Assembly: GCA_028277985.1 (NCBI GenBank)
Contig: JANQFG010000249.1
Location: 1-64,000 of the forward strand
Reading direction: 5' to 3'
Length of the DNA stretch: 64,000 bases
Origin: a bacterium
Lineage (GTDB): Bacteria > Desulfobacterota > DSWW01
Numbering within the stretch: the first letter of the stretch is position 1; each line of letters opens with the position of its first letter. This document shows, piece by piece, positions 34,906-44,400 of this stretch. Made by a program: the position numbers and the translations under genes. The notes below the pieces were generated by a model, which was not told where the DNA came from, ran no database searches, and worked only from the letters and a program-made list of their open reading frames with translations.

Positions 34906-35694
34906 TTACGCGAATTTACCAGGAAAGACTTCTTTCAGGGTTGCATAGCCGATCTTTCCTATATCCCTGGCGGACAGGAATTTGCGGAAATCCCGGATCG
35001 TTTCGGCTTTGTCTCTCCAGGGGAGGCGTGAGAATTTCCTCACAAAGGGCATCAGGTGGCGGAGGCGGATGGAATGATCCATCGCATAGGCTTGGAAATG
35101 TGCGAATGCATCGAAGAGATTTCGTTCCTGCAACTTCCTCGTAATGTCGAGGACGTCGGCAGGGTTCAGCTTGGTCACACTCTGGATCATCAACGGGGCG
35201 ACCACTTCCGAAAATCTGTTATCCCCATGGAAGGAGATACGTTCCAGAGAACGTTCGTCAAGTTCTCCTGAATCAATCTTCATGGAAATCTGTCTAGCAA
35301 CATCCCCGTAGTTCTTGTAGATGACATTGAACCCGAGCATGCTATACGGGGTGGAGCCACCCGCGTCACCGACGAGCAGGATTCTGTCAGCCGCCTTCCG
35401 TTGATCCTTTTTCCTCGGGATCACTCCGTACCGCTCACCGGAGAGTTCAGCCCCTTTTACCTTCTTCTCGTCCAGAAGGGCGCAGGCGCCGCCTTCTCCC
35501 AGCTGACTGGAGAAGCCATGGTGACGGTCTCGATCCCATATTCGAATCGTTGCTCTTGTAAGACGGTTCAGGACCAGATCCTCCTCTGCCTTGAATCCGT
35601 CCAGTTCTACGACCCCCCAGGCCTTGTTCGTCTCTTGAATCCGGTCTCCCACTGAACATCTGGGCCTGAAACCTTCAACGGAAAACCTTTGGCC
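34906..35694 (-). pseudogene. 5'-truncated FAD-dependent oxidoreductase (C-terminal part)
   Basis: The open frame (262 codons from the stop to a TAG at 35695) corresponds to the C-terminal two-thirds of a flavoprotein of the geranylgeranyl-reductase/FixC-like type. The second FAD-binding motif is clear (RILLVGDAGGSTPYSMLGFNVIY). The N-terminal Rossmann motif GxGxxG that every such enzyme needs is missing, and no continuation is found upstream. The best start in frame is GTG 35652, without a ribosome site. It is most likely a decayed gene. The surrounding sequence is richer in A+T than the rest of the window. Confidence 0.65.
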
Positions 35695-35797
35695 CTAGAG
35701 AGTGACTCGTATGGATAGGTTCCATTAAAACGGCTGGCATGTTCTTCAACTGATTCCAGCTATGGTGCTTGTATGATCACGTTGTCAGTGCCCTAGA

Positions 35798-36205
35798 CTA
35801 AGGGTAGGAAGCGCAAGGATTGGGAAGCCCACAATACATGGTCAGGGACAATTCCTTAAACATATGTTCTCCATCAAAAGAGACGGGTGTGCAGCATTCA
35901 GGAGGAATAGTTCGGACCTTGCAGTCGTACGGCAAGGCGATTGGATTAGCCCCCAATTCGAGGAAATCTACTAGGTAACGTCCGTCGGGCTGCCTCGCTA
36001 TCGACCCCGTGAACTCCCATCCCCATGCATCCTCACAAGATATATACGCATAGTCCCCTCCGTATGGTAGGGGCGGGTCTGGAGGGTCCTGTGTCACCAA
36101 TTCGAGGTCGATACAACCACTCAAGAAGAGAATCGGCAAGAAGGCAACCATGATAAGTCGTATTACGTTCATTGCTGCACATCCTTTCTGTCGTGCACCA
36201 AACAT
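35798..36205 (-). CDS. hypothetical lipoprotein
   Basis: A 135-residue predicted lipoprotein. A basic N-terminus and hydrophobic helix end in the lipobox LSGC near residue 31. The mature part is Pro-, Tyr- and Cys-containing (five further Cys, including ECC) without a recognised domain. Two starts are possible: ATG 36205 with GGAGGAGAGG upstream, used here, and ATG 36172 with AAAGGA upstream, which gives a more usual signal length. It lies in the AT-richer segment and has a promoter-like sequence upstream, so it may be a recently acquired single gene. Confidence 0.6.
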   Translation of the reverse strand: MFGARQKGCAAMNVIRLIMVAFLPILFLSGCIDLELVTQDPPDPPLPYGGDYAYISCEDAWGWEFTGSIARQPDGRYLVDFLELGANPIALPYDCKVRTIPPECCTPVSFDGEHMFKELSLTMYCGLPNPCASYP

Positions 36206-36743
36206 AGTCCTCTCCTCCCATGTGAGTCTGTTGGAAAATGGCGACCTTCAGACTAATCTACTTACATAAATATCGTTATGTCAACGGCATTCCTGCAACG
36301 TAATCACCCCAGTCGCCCCACTCGGCAAGGGGGACCTTTACTAGGTCTTGTGTTTCCACTGTCACGCGGGAAGTTCAACAGTGAATGCAGGCAGCCCTAC
36401 TTCCAGACCGTCCCCATCTCGCATCAATGTCCAGTTGATACATTGAATTTTCAGGATTTCAACATTACTACGCAGATGGTCGTGTTCCGAGTCCAACCCA
36501 TTCCGGCATCTATGTCTCGTCGAAAGGTTAAATTCTCGCTATCCCCATACGTCATGTATACGAATCAAATTGAACAGCGGTGATCGACCCGTTCCGGTGT
36601 CAGCAGCAACCTTGATTCGGTGACTGGTTGATTCCGCCCCAAGTGCTTCGCTCGTACTTGATTCGTGGGATCTGGATAAAGAGAGTTCTTGTGCCGGAAG
36701 CCGACAGGCCTCGAGATGATGTCGAGCAACGCGGTGAGATTCT
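36206..36743. other. AT-richer intergenic stretch without a supported gene
   Basis: These 538 bases have visibly lower GC content than the flanks. Apart from the promoter for the lipoprotein gene at 36255-36284 I see no domain-bearing frame on either strand. A 101-codon plus-strand frame (36278-36583) has no ribosome site and no family resemblance. The region may be a remnant of deleted genes. Confidence 0.5.
36255..36284 (-). promoter_or_regulatory. sigma-70-type promoter for the lipoprotein gene
   Basis: Read on the minus strand, TTGACA (36284-36279) is followed after 18 bases by TAGATT (36260-36255). The -35 matches the consensus perfectly and the -10 matches at four of six positions. It points toward the lipoprotein start at 36205, leaving a leader of roughly 40 bases. 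Confidence 0.55.
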
Positions 36744-37868
36744 TTAGCGAAGCTCCTGATAGTGACTCCCCTCGAACAGATCACGGCGGCGAAAGAGCCT
36801 GTTCACGAACCGGCGTTTGAGATAGCGCTCGAGGCTGACAAGCCCGCTGAGTCTCACTGCGTTGAAATAGCCTCGAAGCACGGGACGAAAGAGCCTGGGG
36901 CGGATAGGCTTGGAGTAAGTAACCTCATCAAGCAACGGCTTGACAGCTTTTCGATACCTGGGTGCAGCCTGATCAAGGCTTTCGGCAAGAATACGTCCAG
37001 CGATCTGTCCGCTTCTCATGGCATAGTAGATGCCCTCGCCGCTGAGTTGATTGAGCAATCCGGCTGCATCGCCAACCAGCAGGACCCCCTCTTCAGCCAC
37101 ATGATCGACCACGCTTGCCGGAGCCAGTCCGCCGGACTTCCGTTGAAGACTGTATTCCTTCGGCAGCAACCCGTGATCGACACAATAGACCATTAGATCG
37201 TCCAGATGCTGTCTGACGGTCTTGCCGTCCAGTCCGACGAAACCCACGCCCATGTAATAGCCGTCGTTGGTGGGAAAGAGGTAAGCGTAGCCAAGATCGC
37301 CGGCCCAAAGGTAGAAGATGAAGGCCTTCTCGTGCGGCCTCGCGCAGACAATGTGATGAACAAAGCAAATACCGAGCTCTTCTTTGCCCTGTTTCCGGTT
37401 TCCCAGACTCTTCGACGTGACACCGGACACACCGTCCGCGCCGATGACGGCGCGCGCCTCCAATGATTCGGTGCCGTCGGACAATCGTATTCGCCCATCC
37501 GCCAGGCGTTGGATCGACTTCACGTTGAAGACTCGAAATGAAACGCCTGGTTTGTCGAGAGCCGCGCCGAGAAGCAGGGCGTCAAAATCGTGGCGGTGTA
37601 CGTGGTCGAAGAAGTGTGAGTCGCGACCTTCCCACCAGACGGACCTGTCGACACAGAAATACATATGCTCGTTCGGATGCCCGTTCAGATTCGCCTCGAC
37701 TTCGGCGTAGTTCGGGAATTCCGCAGGCCAGTCGCGACAGCGAAGCAGGGCGCCACCGCAAGTCTTGTGTCTGGGAAACGCGCTCTTGTCGACGACCAGG
37801 ATGTCGAGCGAAGGAGATTCTGCAAGGTGGTAGGCAGCGGTGCTGCCGGCCGGCCCAGCGCCCACCAC
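36744..37868 (-). CDS. geranylgeranyl-reductase-like FAD-dependent oxidoreductase, start doubtful
   Basis: A 374-residue flavoprotein. The FAD dinucleotide motif VVGAGPAGSTAAYHLAE is at the very N-terminus, followed by KTCGGALL, ARAVIGADGVSG and the second FAD motif GVLLVGDAAGLLNQLSGEGIYYAM. These fit the geranylgeranyl reductase family, which reduces isoprenoid double bonds in lipids or quinones. The annotated GTG start removes most of the first beta strand: the frame upstream encodes NQFDVI, which belongs to the protein, but no start codon occurs before TGA at 37911-37913. An ATG at 37914 lies in another frame. A one-base frameshift near 37890 or a non-standard start is likely. It follows the SDR-like gene on the same strand. 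Confidence 0.75.
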   Translation of the reverse strand: MVGAGPAGSTAAYHLAESPSLDILVVDKSAFPRHKTCGGALLRCRDWPAEFPNYAEVEANLNGHPNEHMYFCVDRSVWWEGRDSHFFDHVHRHDFDALLLGAALDKPGVSFRVFNVKSIQRLADGRIRLSDGTESLEARAVIGADGVSGVTSKSLGNRKQGKEELGICFVHHIVCARPHEKAFIFYLWAGDLGYAYLFPTNDGYYMGVGFVGLDGKTVRQHLDDLMVYCVDHGLLPKEYSLQRKSGGLAPASVVDHVAEEGVLLVGDAAGLLNQLSGEGIYYAMRSGQIAGRILAESLDQAAPRYRKAVKPLLDEVTYSKPIRPRLFRPVLRGYFNAVRLSGLVSLERYLKRRFVNRLFRRRDLFEGSHYQELR

Positions 37869-37973
37869 GATGACGTCGAACTGGTTCCTGGTTTCGATCG
37901 GATGACCCTCTCATCTCCGTTTGGGCGTTGACTCCTTCTTGAATATAAGAGAGGGATTCAGTGGAATCAACCT

Positions 37974-38597
37974 TCAGTACGATAGCCCGGGCGTCTTGTG
38001 GAGGTACGTATCGTCTGTCAATTGCTTCAACATGAAATCCGCGACATCGGCGCGAGAGATCTTGAGTTCTGTCGTCTTGTCCGTGCCGGGAAAGCCATGT
38101 CGGTACCGGCCGGTACGCTCTCCGTCGGTGAAGGCTGCCGGGCGGACGATCGTCCAGTCCAGACGGCTCTGCCTGACGTGGTCCTCTTGGCTCACATGGT
38201 CGAGGTACGCCGGACGCAGAAGGAGTCCGAACATGATGTATTTCCAGAAGAGGTTCAGATTGGCCTGACTGTCCCCGACTCCCAGGGTCGATTGGCAGAT
38301 GAAGCGCCGGACGCCCGTGTTCTCCATGGCGCTCACGATATTTCGTGTTCCCTCTGACCGAACCGTACCTTTCCTGCCCGCCCCCAGTGAACACAGCACC
38401 GCTTCTTGACCCTCTACCGCTCTTTCCACCGACGCGAGATCCATTACATCCCCTTGAGCGACCTGCAGATTGTTGTGTTTGAGGTCCAGTTTCGTGGCAT
38501 CGCGTGCGAACGCGGTGACAGTATGTCCCTGCTCGCGAGCCTGATCGACGAGCTCTCGACCTATGCTGCCTGTTGATCCAAATATAAGCACTCTCAT
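37974..38597 (-). CDS. NAD(P)-binding atypical short-chain reductase
   Basis: A 207-residue single Rossmann-fold protein of the NAD(P)H-binding (PF13460/NmrA-like) type. The dinucleotide motif is VLIFGSTGSIGRELV, followed by ALCSLGAG-type strand VLCSLGAGRKG and a TIVRPAAFTDG segment near the C-terminus. Such proteins act as NAD(P)H reductases or redox sensors, often without a known substrate. CGGAGG lies upstream of the ATG. It is co-directional with the FAD-reductase gene 103 bases downstream. Confidence 0.8.
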   Translation of the reverse strand: MRVLIFGSTGSIGRELVDQAREQGHTVTAFARDATKLDLKHNNLQVAQGDVMDLASVERAVEGQEAVLCSLGAGRKGTVRSEGTRNIVSAMENTGVRRFICQSTLGVGDSQANLNLFWKYIMFGLLLRPAYLDHVSQEDHVRQSRLDWTIVRPAAFTDGERTGRYRHGFPGTDKTTELKISRADVADFMLKQLTDDTYLHKTPGLSY

Positions 38598-38833
38598 CCT
38601 ATTGCCTCCGTTGGGCCTGCGGCTCTCTGGTTGCTTCCTCCAATGATATTGTCCTACGACCAGCCATTTTCATAACGAGACTTTGGAAAGTAGCCCTTAG
38701 ATGTCAACGAAGGTGGTTTTGTTCCCAGCCTGGATAGGCTGCGGGTCGCGCGTGTACATTCGCCATGGACTCCTCGGAAGCAGGGGATGTATAATCCGCC
38801 CGTCACCCACCACTAAACCGCAAGCGGTTCCCG

Positions 38834-40123
38834 ATGGCTTCACCTGATTCCGGGCAGAATGAGATCTACCGGCCGGGCCGGCGCGGCGCAGCGATCACCC
38901 TGCTCCTCCTCTGTCTGACCATGCTCTTCGACTATGCGGATCGAATGATCGTGGGGGCCCTCATCCCCTTCATCAAGCAGGATTGGGGTCTCTCGGACCA
39001 GGCCCTTGGGTCCCTGACGAGCGTGATCTATCTGACGATAGCGATCTTCGTGCTCCCCCTGTCTGTCCTGGTGGACCGGTGGAGCCGCCGGAAGATGATT
39101 TCCCTGATGGTGTTTGTCTGGAGCATGGCCACCCTCGCCTGTGCCTTCACTCGCAACTATGGGCAGCTTCTCGCAGCTCGTGCGCTCGTGGGCCTGGGGG
39201 AGGCCGGCTACGCACCGGCAGGCACCGCCTCCATTGCCGCCGCCTATCCCCGCGAGGTGCGCGCCCGCGCCATGGGCATCTGGAACGCCTTCATCCCGAT
39301 CGGGGCCGCAGTCGGATTCATTGTGGGCGGGTACGTGGGCCAGCGCTACGGGTGGCGGCAGGCTTTCGGGCTCGTCTCCCTTCCCGGCCTCATCCTGGCG
39401 GTGATGTTCTGGTTCACCAGGGACTATCGAACCGTGTCCCTCGACCCAGAGGGTGGCGAGAGGCCGGAGACGGCGGGCAGCTTCAAAGATTCGGCACTCG
39501 GGCTGTTTCGCATTCCCACGATCTGGTTCGTGTATCTGGCCTTCGCAATGAATACGGCGATTACGACCTCGCTCTTGACCTGGCTACCCGCCTATTTTCA
39601 CCGCTTCCACGAGATGGACAAGCAGACGGCGGGCAACATGGCGGCAGGGCTGATGCTGCTGGTCATGGTCGGTGCACCCCTCGGCGGGTTTCTGGCGGAT
39701 CGCTGGATACGAAAGCGCGTGAATGCCCGGATGGTCTTCTCCGGCCTCACGTCTCTCCTTTCGGCCCTGCTTCTGTCCACCGCGCTTCTGTTTGCCCAAT
39801 CTGCCCTGTTCATGCCCCTGCTTATCTGTTTCGGCATCATCACCGTATGCTACGTGGCTCCTTCGGCAGCTGTCACTCAGGAGGTGGTCCACCCGGGGAT
39901 GCGGGCCCTCTCCTACGGCCTTTGCGTCATCTGCCAGCATCTCCTCGGGGGAGCCTGGTCCCCCATGCTCATAGGAGCCCTTTCGGACCGATGGGGTCTG
40001 GAAAAGGCCCTGTTCGTGCTGCCCTTTTTCGGGGTGATCGCTTCAGGGTTGCTTCTGGTCGGATCCCGATGGTACGAAAGGGATCTGGAAAGGGTCGGTG
40101 AGATCGTGCTGCTCAAAGAGTGA
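38834..40123 (+). CDS. MFS transporter (spinster-like)
   Basis: A 429-residue, twelve-helix major facilitator transporter. The loop 2-3 motif reads LVDRWSRRKM, helix 4 has ARALVGLGEAGYAPAG, and the central loop is short. This pattern, including FDYADRMIVG in helix 1, is close to spinster-type and organic-acid/anion MFS proteins. It begins an apparent operon with the UroD-like and tandem FAD-oxidase genes, so it probably imports (or exports) the compound those enzymes act on. No Shine-Dalgarno sequence is obvious before the ATG. Confidence 0.88.
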   Translation: MASPDSGQNEIYRPGRRGAAITLLLLCLTMLFDYADRMIVGALIPFIKQDWGLSDQALGSLTSVIYLTIAIFVLPLSVLVDRWSRRKMISLMVFVWSMATLACAFTRNYGQLLAARALVGLGEAGYAPAGTASIAAAYPREVRARAMGIWNAFIPIGAAVGFIVGGYVGQRYGWRQAFGLVSLPGLILAVMFWFTRDYRTVSLDPEGGERPETAGSFKDSALGLFRIPTIWFVYLAFAMNTAITTSLLTWLPAYFHRFHEMDKQTAGNMAAGLMLLVMVGAPLGGFLADRWIRKRVNARMVFSGLTSLLSALLLSTALLFAQSALFMPLLICFGIITVCYVAPSAAVTQEVVHPGMRALSYGLCVICQHLLGGAWSPMLIGALSDRWGLEKALFVLPFFGVIASGLLLVGSRWYERDLERVGEIVLLKE

Positions 40124-40182
40124 GTTTCGAGCGTGAACATACATCTCGCGCGCAATTTGCGGGCCAGGGGAGGAACAAGGCG

Positions 40183-41283
40183 ATGACAGGCAAAGAGCGT
40201 ATTCTGAAGGCCCTCGAATGTGGGGAACCGGACCGGGTTCCGGTCTTCGAGCTGGCCATTAACGAACCGAGCATCGTAGCGCTCGGAAGGCATTTCACGG
40301 ATGATCTTCCGGCCGTGAAGCATGTTTCCAAGATGACCCTGGAAGACAAGGTCAAGTACTTGGACCTTCTGGCCCTGATCCTCACGGAGTTGGGCAATGA
40401 CGGCGTCTCCACCATGTTGATCATCAGCAAGGAGCCGGCCGGGGGGGACCTCGCGAGGGACAAGTACGGAACCACCTACATGCTCTCAGAGGTGGGCGAG
40501 CCCCTGCCCGTGGGCGGGCCTGTCCAGGGCCCGCAGGATCTCTCCAAGGTGGCCGGCATCGAGCCGGACCCGGTGGACTTCCTGATGCTCGAATACATGA
40601 TCCAGAAGATGGGTACGGACGTGGCCCACTTGTTCGGCATCCCGGGCCCATTCCGCACGTCCTGGCAGCTCATGGGCGGCATGGACGACCTCCTTTTGGC
40701 CTACATCCGCAATCCGGATTTCGTCCTGGATCTTGCCAGGATCGCCACCGACTTCAACAAGGCCGCCGTCGAGATGGCGGCCGACAGGGGTACGGATGCA
40801 ATCACCCTGCAGGGAGACCTGGCCTTCAACACGAGCACCCTCATGAGTCCGGATCAGTACCGGCAGTTTCTCAAGCCCTTTACTGCGGAGATCATCGAGT
40901 TTGCCCACAAGAAGGGCTTGAAGGTCATCAAGCACTCGGATGGAAACCTGTGGCCCATCCTGGAGGACCTGGTGGAAGTGGGATTTGACGGCCTCCATCC
41001 GATTCAGCCGCAGTGCATGGACATCAAGGAGGTGAAGGCGAGTATCGAGGGCCGGACGGCCCTGGTCGGAAACATCGATTGCAGTTTCCTGCTCCCCTTT
41101 GGAACCGAGGCAGAGGTGGAGAAGGCGGTGGCGGAGACGATTCAGGCGGCTGCGCCCGGAGGCGGCTACATCATAAGCTCTTCGAACACGATCCATCCCG
41201 GGGTCAAGGCGGAGAACTACATCGCCATGGTTCGTGCGGCCAAGAAGTACGGGAAGTATCCGATTGACGTCCCCTCACCCTGA
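40183..41283 (+). CDS. uroporphyrinogen decarboxylase-family protein (methyltransferase-like)
   Basis: A 366-residue TIM-barrel protein of the UroD/MtaA superfamily. It begins TGKERILKALECGEPDRVPVF, the standard start of the corrinoid-linked methyltransferase and UroD-like branch. It contains GDLAFNTSTLMSPDQYRQFLKPF, KVIKHSDGNLWPILEDL and the late GGGYIISSSNTIHPGVKAENY. The heme-pathway HemE signature is not evident, so a methyl-transfer or decarboxylation role in catabolism is more likely. ATG 40183 follows GGGGAGG by 8 bases. It lies 59 bases after the MFS gene and 32 before the FAD-oxidase gene. No corrinoid protein is adjacent. Confidence 0.85.
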   Translation: MTGKERILKALECGEPDRVPVFELAINEPSIVALGRHFTDDLPAVKHVSKMTLEDKVKYLDLLALILTELGNDGVSTMLIISKEPAGGDLARDKYGTTYMLSEVGEPLPVGGPVQGPQDLSKVAGIEPDPVDFLMLEYMIQKMGTDVAHLFGIPGPFRTSWQLMGGMDDLLLAYIRNPDFVLDLARIATDFNKAAVEMAADRGTDAITLQGDLAFNTSTLMSPDQYRQFLKPFTAEIIEFAHKKGLKVIKHSDGNLWPILEDLVEVGFDGLHPIQPQCMDIKEVKASIEGRTALVGNIDCSFLLPFGTEAEVEKAVAETIQAAAPGGGYIISSSNTIHPGVKAENYIAMVRAAKKYGKYPIDVPSP

Positions 41284-41315
41284 CGGGGGCGATCGTAACC
41301 TGAAGGAGGTGGATG

Positions 41316-44261
41316 ATGGAAGCCACGTTGAAAGGCCGTGGGGCAGGAGTGGAGTCCATTCTCGATGATCTTCGTGCCCTTGTTGGTGCGGAGCACGTCC
41401 TGGCCGGCCCGGGGGCGGCCGGTGAATTCCTCCGTGGCGGCCAGCAGGCACCGGGTCTGGCGGTTGTGCTTCCGGGCAGTACAGAGGAAGTGCAGGGGAT
41501 CGTGAACCTGGCCCGTGAGAGGGGAGTGCCCATCCTCACCTGCAACGACCGGTACCTGCTGCCCGAAGATCACGGTCGGGAAGCCCTCCTTCTGGATTTC
41601 TTGCGAATGAACCGGATCGAGCGAATCGATGCGCTCAATCTGATGGTTCACGTGGAGCGCGGTGTGACCTGGGAGGCGTTGAACGCCGAGCTGAAGGGAC
41701 TCGGCGTGAAAGCGGTCGCCCCTGTAGCTGCCAATTCCCAATACGTGGTGGAATGCGTCACCGCGCGCGTGGTCGGCAAGGCCGCCTCCAGGTTCCCCGA
41801 CTATCCGCTCACGAACCAGAAGGTCGTTCTGGCTGACGGCAGCATCCAGCTGACCGGCACCCACACCCTGAGCGAAGAGGGCGCCGACGGCAGGCACAAC
41901 GACGGCGGGCCGGCGATCTCCACGTGGCACATCGGTGCGGACGACATCTTCGGGGTGGTCACCCGAGCTTCGGTCATGCTCTGGCCGGTTTGCGAAGCCA
42001 GGTCCTGTCAGGTCTACGCCTTTGATGATTACGATGCCTTGCTCGCTGCACTGAAAGAAGTGCCCCGAAGGGAGCTGGGCATCGAATTCCTCGGGATCAA
42101 CCGCACCTCCCTGGCCCGACTTCTCGGTAGGGATGCAGAGAGCTTCCCGGCCTGGGCGCTTGTGGTCGGCTTCGAGGGCCGCAAGCGACACGTATCGTAT
42201 CAGGAGGCAAAGGTGCGGGGGCTTTTCGAGAACCTTCCCTGCGAACCGGCGCACGGTCTGGCCGAGGACATGATCGAGAAGCTGGATGAGCCCTGGATGG
42301 AGGCGAGCCACAACCACACCGCCTTCTTCAGCCTCTTTTCACGGATGAAGGACCTTGATGCGATCTGTGATCAGGCGGCAGGGGAGGCGGGTGTGCCGGG
42401 CGAGAAGGTGGGCAAGTTGATCGTCTCCCATGACCTGGGCAGGGCTGCGTACGCGGTCTACGACTGGTTCAGCGACGAGGATCATGCCCGGGCGATCGAG
42501 GATCTGAACCAGTCTCTGGCTGATGGGGGCGCCTTCTTCGACCGCCCTCACGGGGCTCTGGCAAGAAAGATCTATTCCAGCATTCCGAATCACCTCCCCG
42601 TGCTGAAACAGATCAAGGGCATCCTCGATCCGGACAACACCCTGAACCCGGGGCGGACCCTCCGGGACGAGGATGTGGCGTGGCAACCCGCAGAAATCAC
42701 GGAGAAGGAGGCCGGCCTGACAACGGGAAACCTAAAGGTCGTTCTGGGCAAATTGGGGGAGGCGATCGGCACGGAGTGGGTGAGCGACAATCCCGTGGAC
42801 TTGAGTCCTTATGGCCGGGACTTCACCGTCTTTTCTGGTGAACGGCCGAACATCGTGGCGCTGCCCTCGTCGGCCGAGGACGTGCAGGCCATCATCCGGA
42901 TCGCCTACGGGCACGGCATTCCGGTCGTCCCCATGTCGACCGGCTTCAATCACGGAGGCCTCACGATCGCCCGAAAGGGCGGCATCCTGGTCGATTTGAG
43001 ACGGATGGACCAGACCTGTTCTTTTGACGAGGAGTCCATGACCGTCAGGATAAGCCCGGCGGTGCGTATGCGCTCCGTCTGGTGGGAGGCGATCAAACAT
43101 CGGGCCACGGACGGATTCCATCTGAAGCCGATCCTTCCCCTTACTTTCGGCAGTGTCTCCATGCTCTCCAATTACGTGGCCAGGGGAGGAGCGGGCACGG
43201 CCTTCAAGTACGGGGGCAACCCGGAGCTGACCGTGGGCATGACCTGGGTCCTGCCCAACGGCGACATCCTGAAGGTCGGGCCGAGCGCAATTCCGAATGT
43301 GGGCGACCTGCCCCTCCACTACTGCCCGGGGCCCGAGCTCAACGGGATGTTTTTCAATGCGGATGGGATGTTCGGTATCTGCACCGAAATCACGGCCAAG
43401 TGTTACCCGGAGCCGGACAACGCCGAGGCTCTGGAGGACATGATGTCCGCGGCCAACTATGATCCCGACGCACACAAATCCTTCTGCAAGACGATTGACG
43501 CCATGTACGAGTTGTCCAGGGAAAACGTCACCGACTTCATGTACAAGAGCCATCCCGGCGTATTTGCCATGGCGGTCACGGCGATCCTGAAGGATCTGAA
43601 GGTCCGGGACGCGGTAACGGCGTCTCCCATCCACCCTCTCGGGATCATGATCTCTGCTCACGACGAGCAAGAGCTCGCCATCAAGCGAGAGATCGTGGAG
43701 GAGGTCCTGCAGAAGCACGAGATGATGATCATGGACCCGAACCTGCTCGGGCCCGAAGTGGCGGATATGCAGACAACCGACCCGGTGAAAAAGGCCCTCG
43801 GGGTGAAGGAGAACATTGTAGGCACCTACAAGGGGGCCTTCCAGTGGACCGCCTGTATCGTCAAGATGGAGAAGATCCCTGCCATGGCCCTCGACTACGA
43901 GCGGCTGGTGAAGAAGTACTGGAAGACAACGGACCCGAAGATCAGTGTCGAGCACGCCATGACCGGCACGGATATCCAGGGGCCCCTGCAATACGGCCGT
44001 GTCGGCTCATGCGAGTTCGACTGGTGGTGGGACCAGGGCAATCCCGAAGAGGTCAAGCGGGCCTCCACGATGATCCGCAAGACCAACGAGCTCATGATCA
44101 AGCACGGCGCCCCCCTTTTCCGCAACATGTTCGGCGCGGGCGAGTACTACATCCCCGCGCTGGGTACGTACTATACCGTGCTCAAGAAGGCGAAGAAGGC
44201 CTTTGACCCGGCCAACCTCATGCATCCCGACGTGCTGCCCCTGACCGAGGACTACGTCTGA
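41316..44261 (+). CDS. tandem fusion of two FAD-linked (PCMH/VAO-type) oxidase modules
   Basis: A 981-residue protein made of two consecutive FAD-binding units. Module 1 (about 1-455) shows the PCMH pattern PGLAVVLPGSTEEVQGIVNLA, LNLMVHVERGVTWEALNAEL, and ends GILDPDNTLNPGRTLRDE. Module 2 (about 465-981) repeats it: VALPSSAEDVQAIIRIAYGHG, GFNHGGLTIARKGGILVDL, LTFGSVSMLSNYVARGG, and ends AFDPANLMHPDVLP. Each ends with the family LDPxxxLNPG-like motif. VAO-type enzymes oxidise phenolic, hydroxy-acid or alcohol substrates and are normally 450-560 residues. ATG 41316 is spaced 6 bases from AGGAGG; ATG 41313 is also possible. The fusion and its operon partners suggest a dedicated catabolic enzyme. 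Confidence 0.85.
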   Translation: MEATLKGRGAGVESILDDLRALVGAEHVLAGPGAAGEFLRGGQQAPGLAVVLPGSTEEVQGIVNLARERGVPILTCNDRYLLPEDHGREALLLDFLRMNRIERIDALNLMVHVERGVTWEALNAELKGLGVKAVAPVAANSQYVVECVTARVVGKAASRFPDYPLTNQKVVLADGSIQLTGTHTLSEEGADGRHNDGGPAISTWHIGADDIFGVVTRASVMLWPVCEARSCQVYAFDDYDALLAALKEVPRRELGIEFLGINRTSLARLLGRDAESFPAWALVVGFEGRKRHVSYQEAKVRGLFENLPCEPAHGLAEDMIEKLDEPWMEASHNHTAFFSLFSRMKDLDAICDQAAGEAGVPGEKVGKLIVSHDLGRAAYAVYDWFSDEDHARAIEDLNQSLADGGAFFDRPHGALARKIYSSIPNHLPVLKQIKGILDPDNTLNPGRTLRDEDVAWQPAEITEKEAGLTTGNLKVVLGKLGEAIGTEWVSDNPVDLSPYGRDFTVFSGERPNIVALPSSAEDVQAIIRIAYGHGIPVVPMSTGFNHGGLTIARKGGILVDLRRMDQTCSFDEESMTVRISPAVRMRSVWWEAIKHRATDGFHLKPILPLTFGSVSMLSNYVARGGAGTAFKYGGNPELTVGMTWVLPNGDILKVGPSAIPNVGDLPLHYCPGPELNGMFFNADGMFGICTEITAKCYPEPDNAEALEDMMSAANYDPDAHKSFCKTIDAMYELSRENVTDFMYKSHPGVFAMAVTAILKDLKVRDAVTASPIHPLGIMISAHDEQELAIKREIVEEVLQKHEMMIMDPNLLGPEVADMQTTDPVKKALGVKENIVGTYKGAFQWTACIVKMEKIPAMALDYERLVKKYWKTTDPKISVEHAMTGTDIQGPLQYGRVGSCEFDWWWDQGNPEEVKRASTMIRKTNELMIKHGAPLFRNMFGAGEYYIPALGTYYTVLKKAKKAFDPANLMHPDVLPLTEDYV

Positions 44262-44400
44262 GCCGGGTGGAACCCTGCGACACAAGGGGACTTCTTTCCC
44301 CGGCGGGGGGGCGGTGCACTCGGCTTGAAACAGCGTCCGGGCTAATGATCAAAATTTAGTTTTGGCAATAAAATGATATCAAATTTAACAAAACCTTTGT

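Noticed and set aside
34740-35144. Plus-strand open frame of 134 codons
   Set aside because: Runs through the CTG/CTC triplet repeat and the flavoprotein fragment; low complexity, no ribosome site.
36278-36583. Plus-strand frame of 101 codons in the AT-richer gap
   Set aside because: No ribosome site, no signal or domain, and it overlaps the promoter of the divergent lipoprotein gene.
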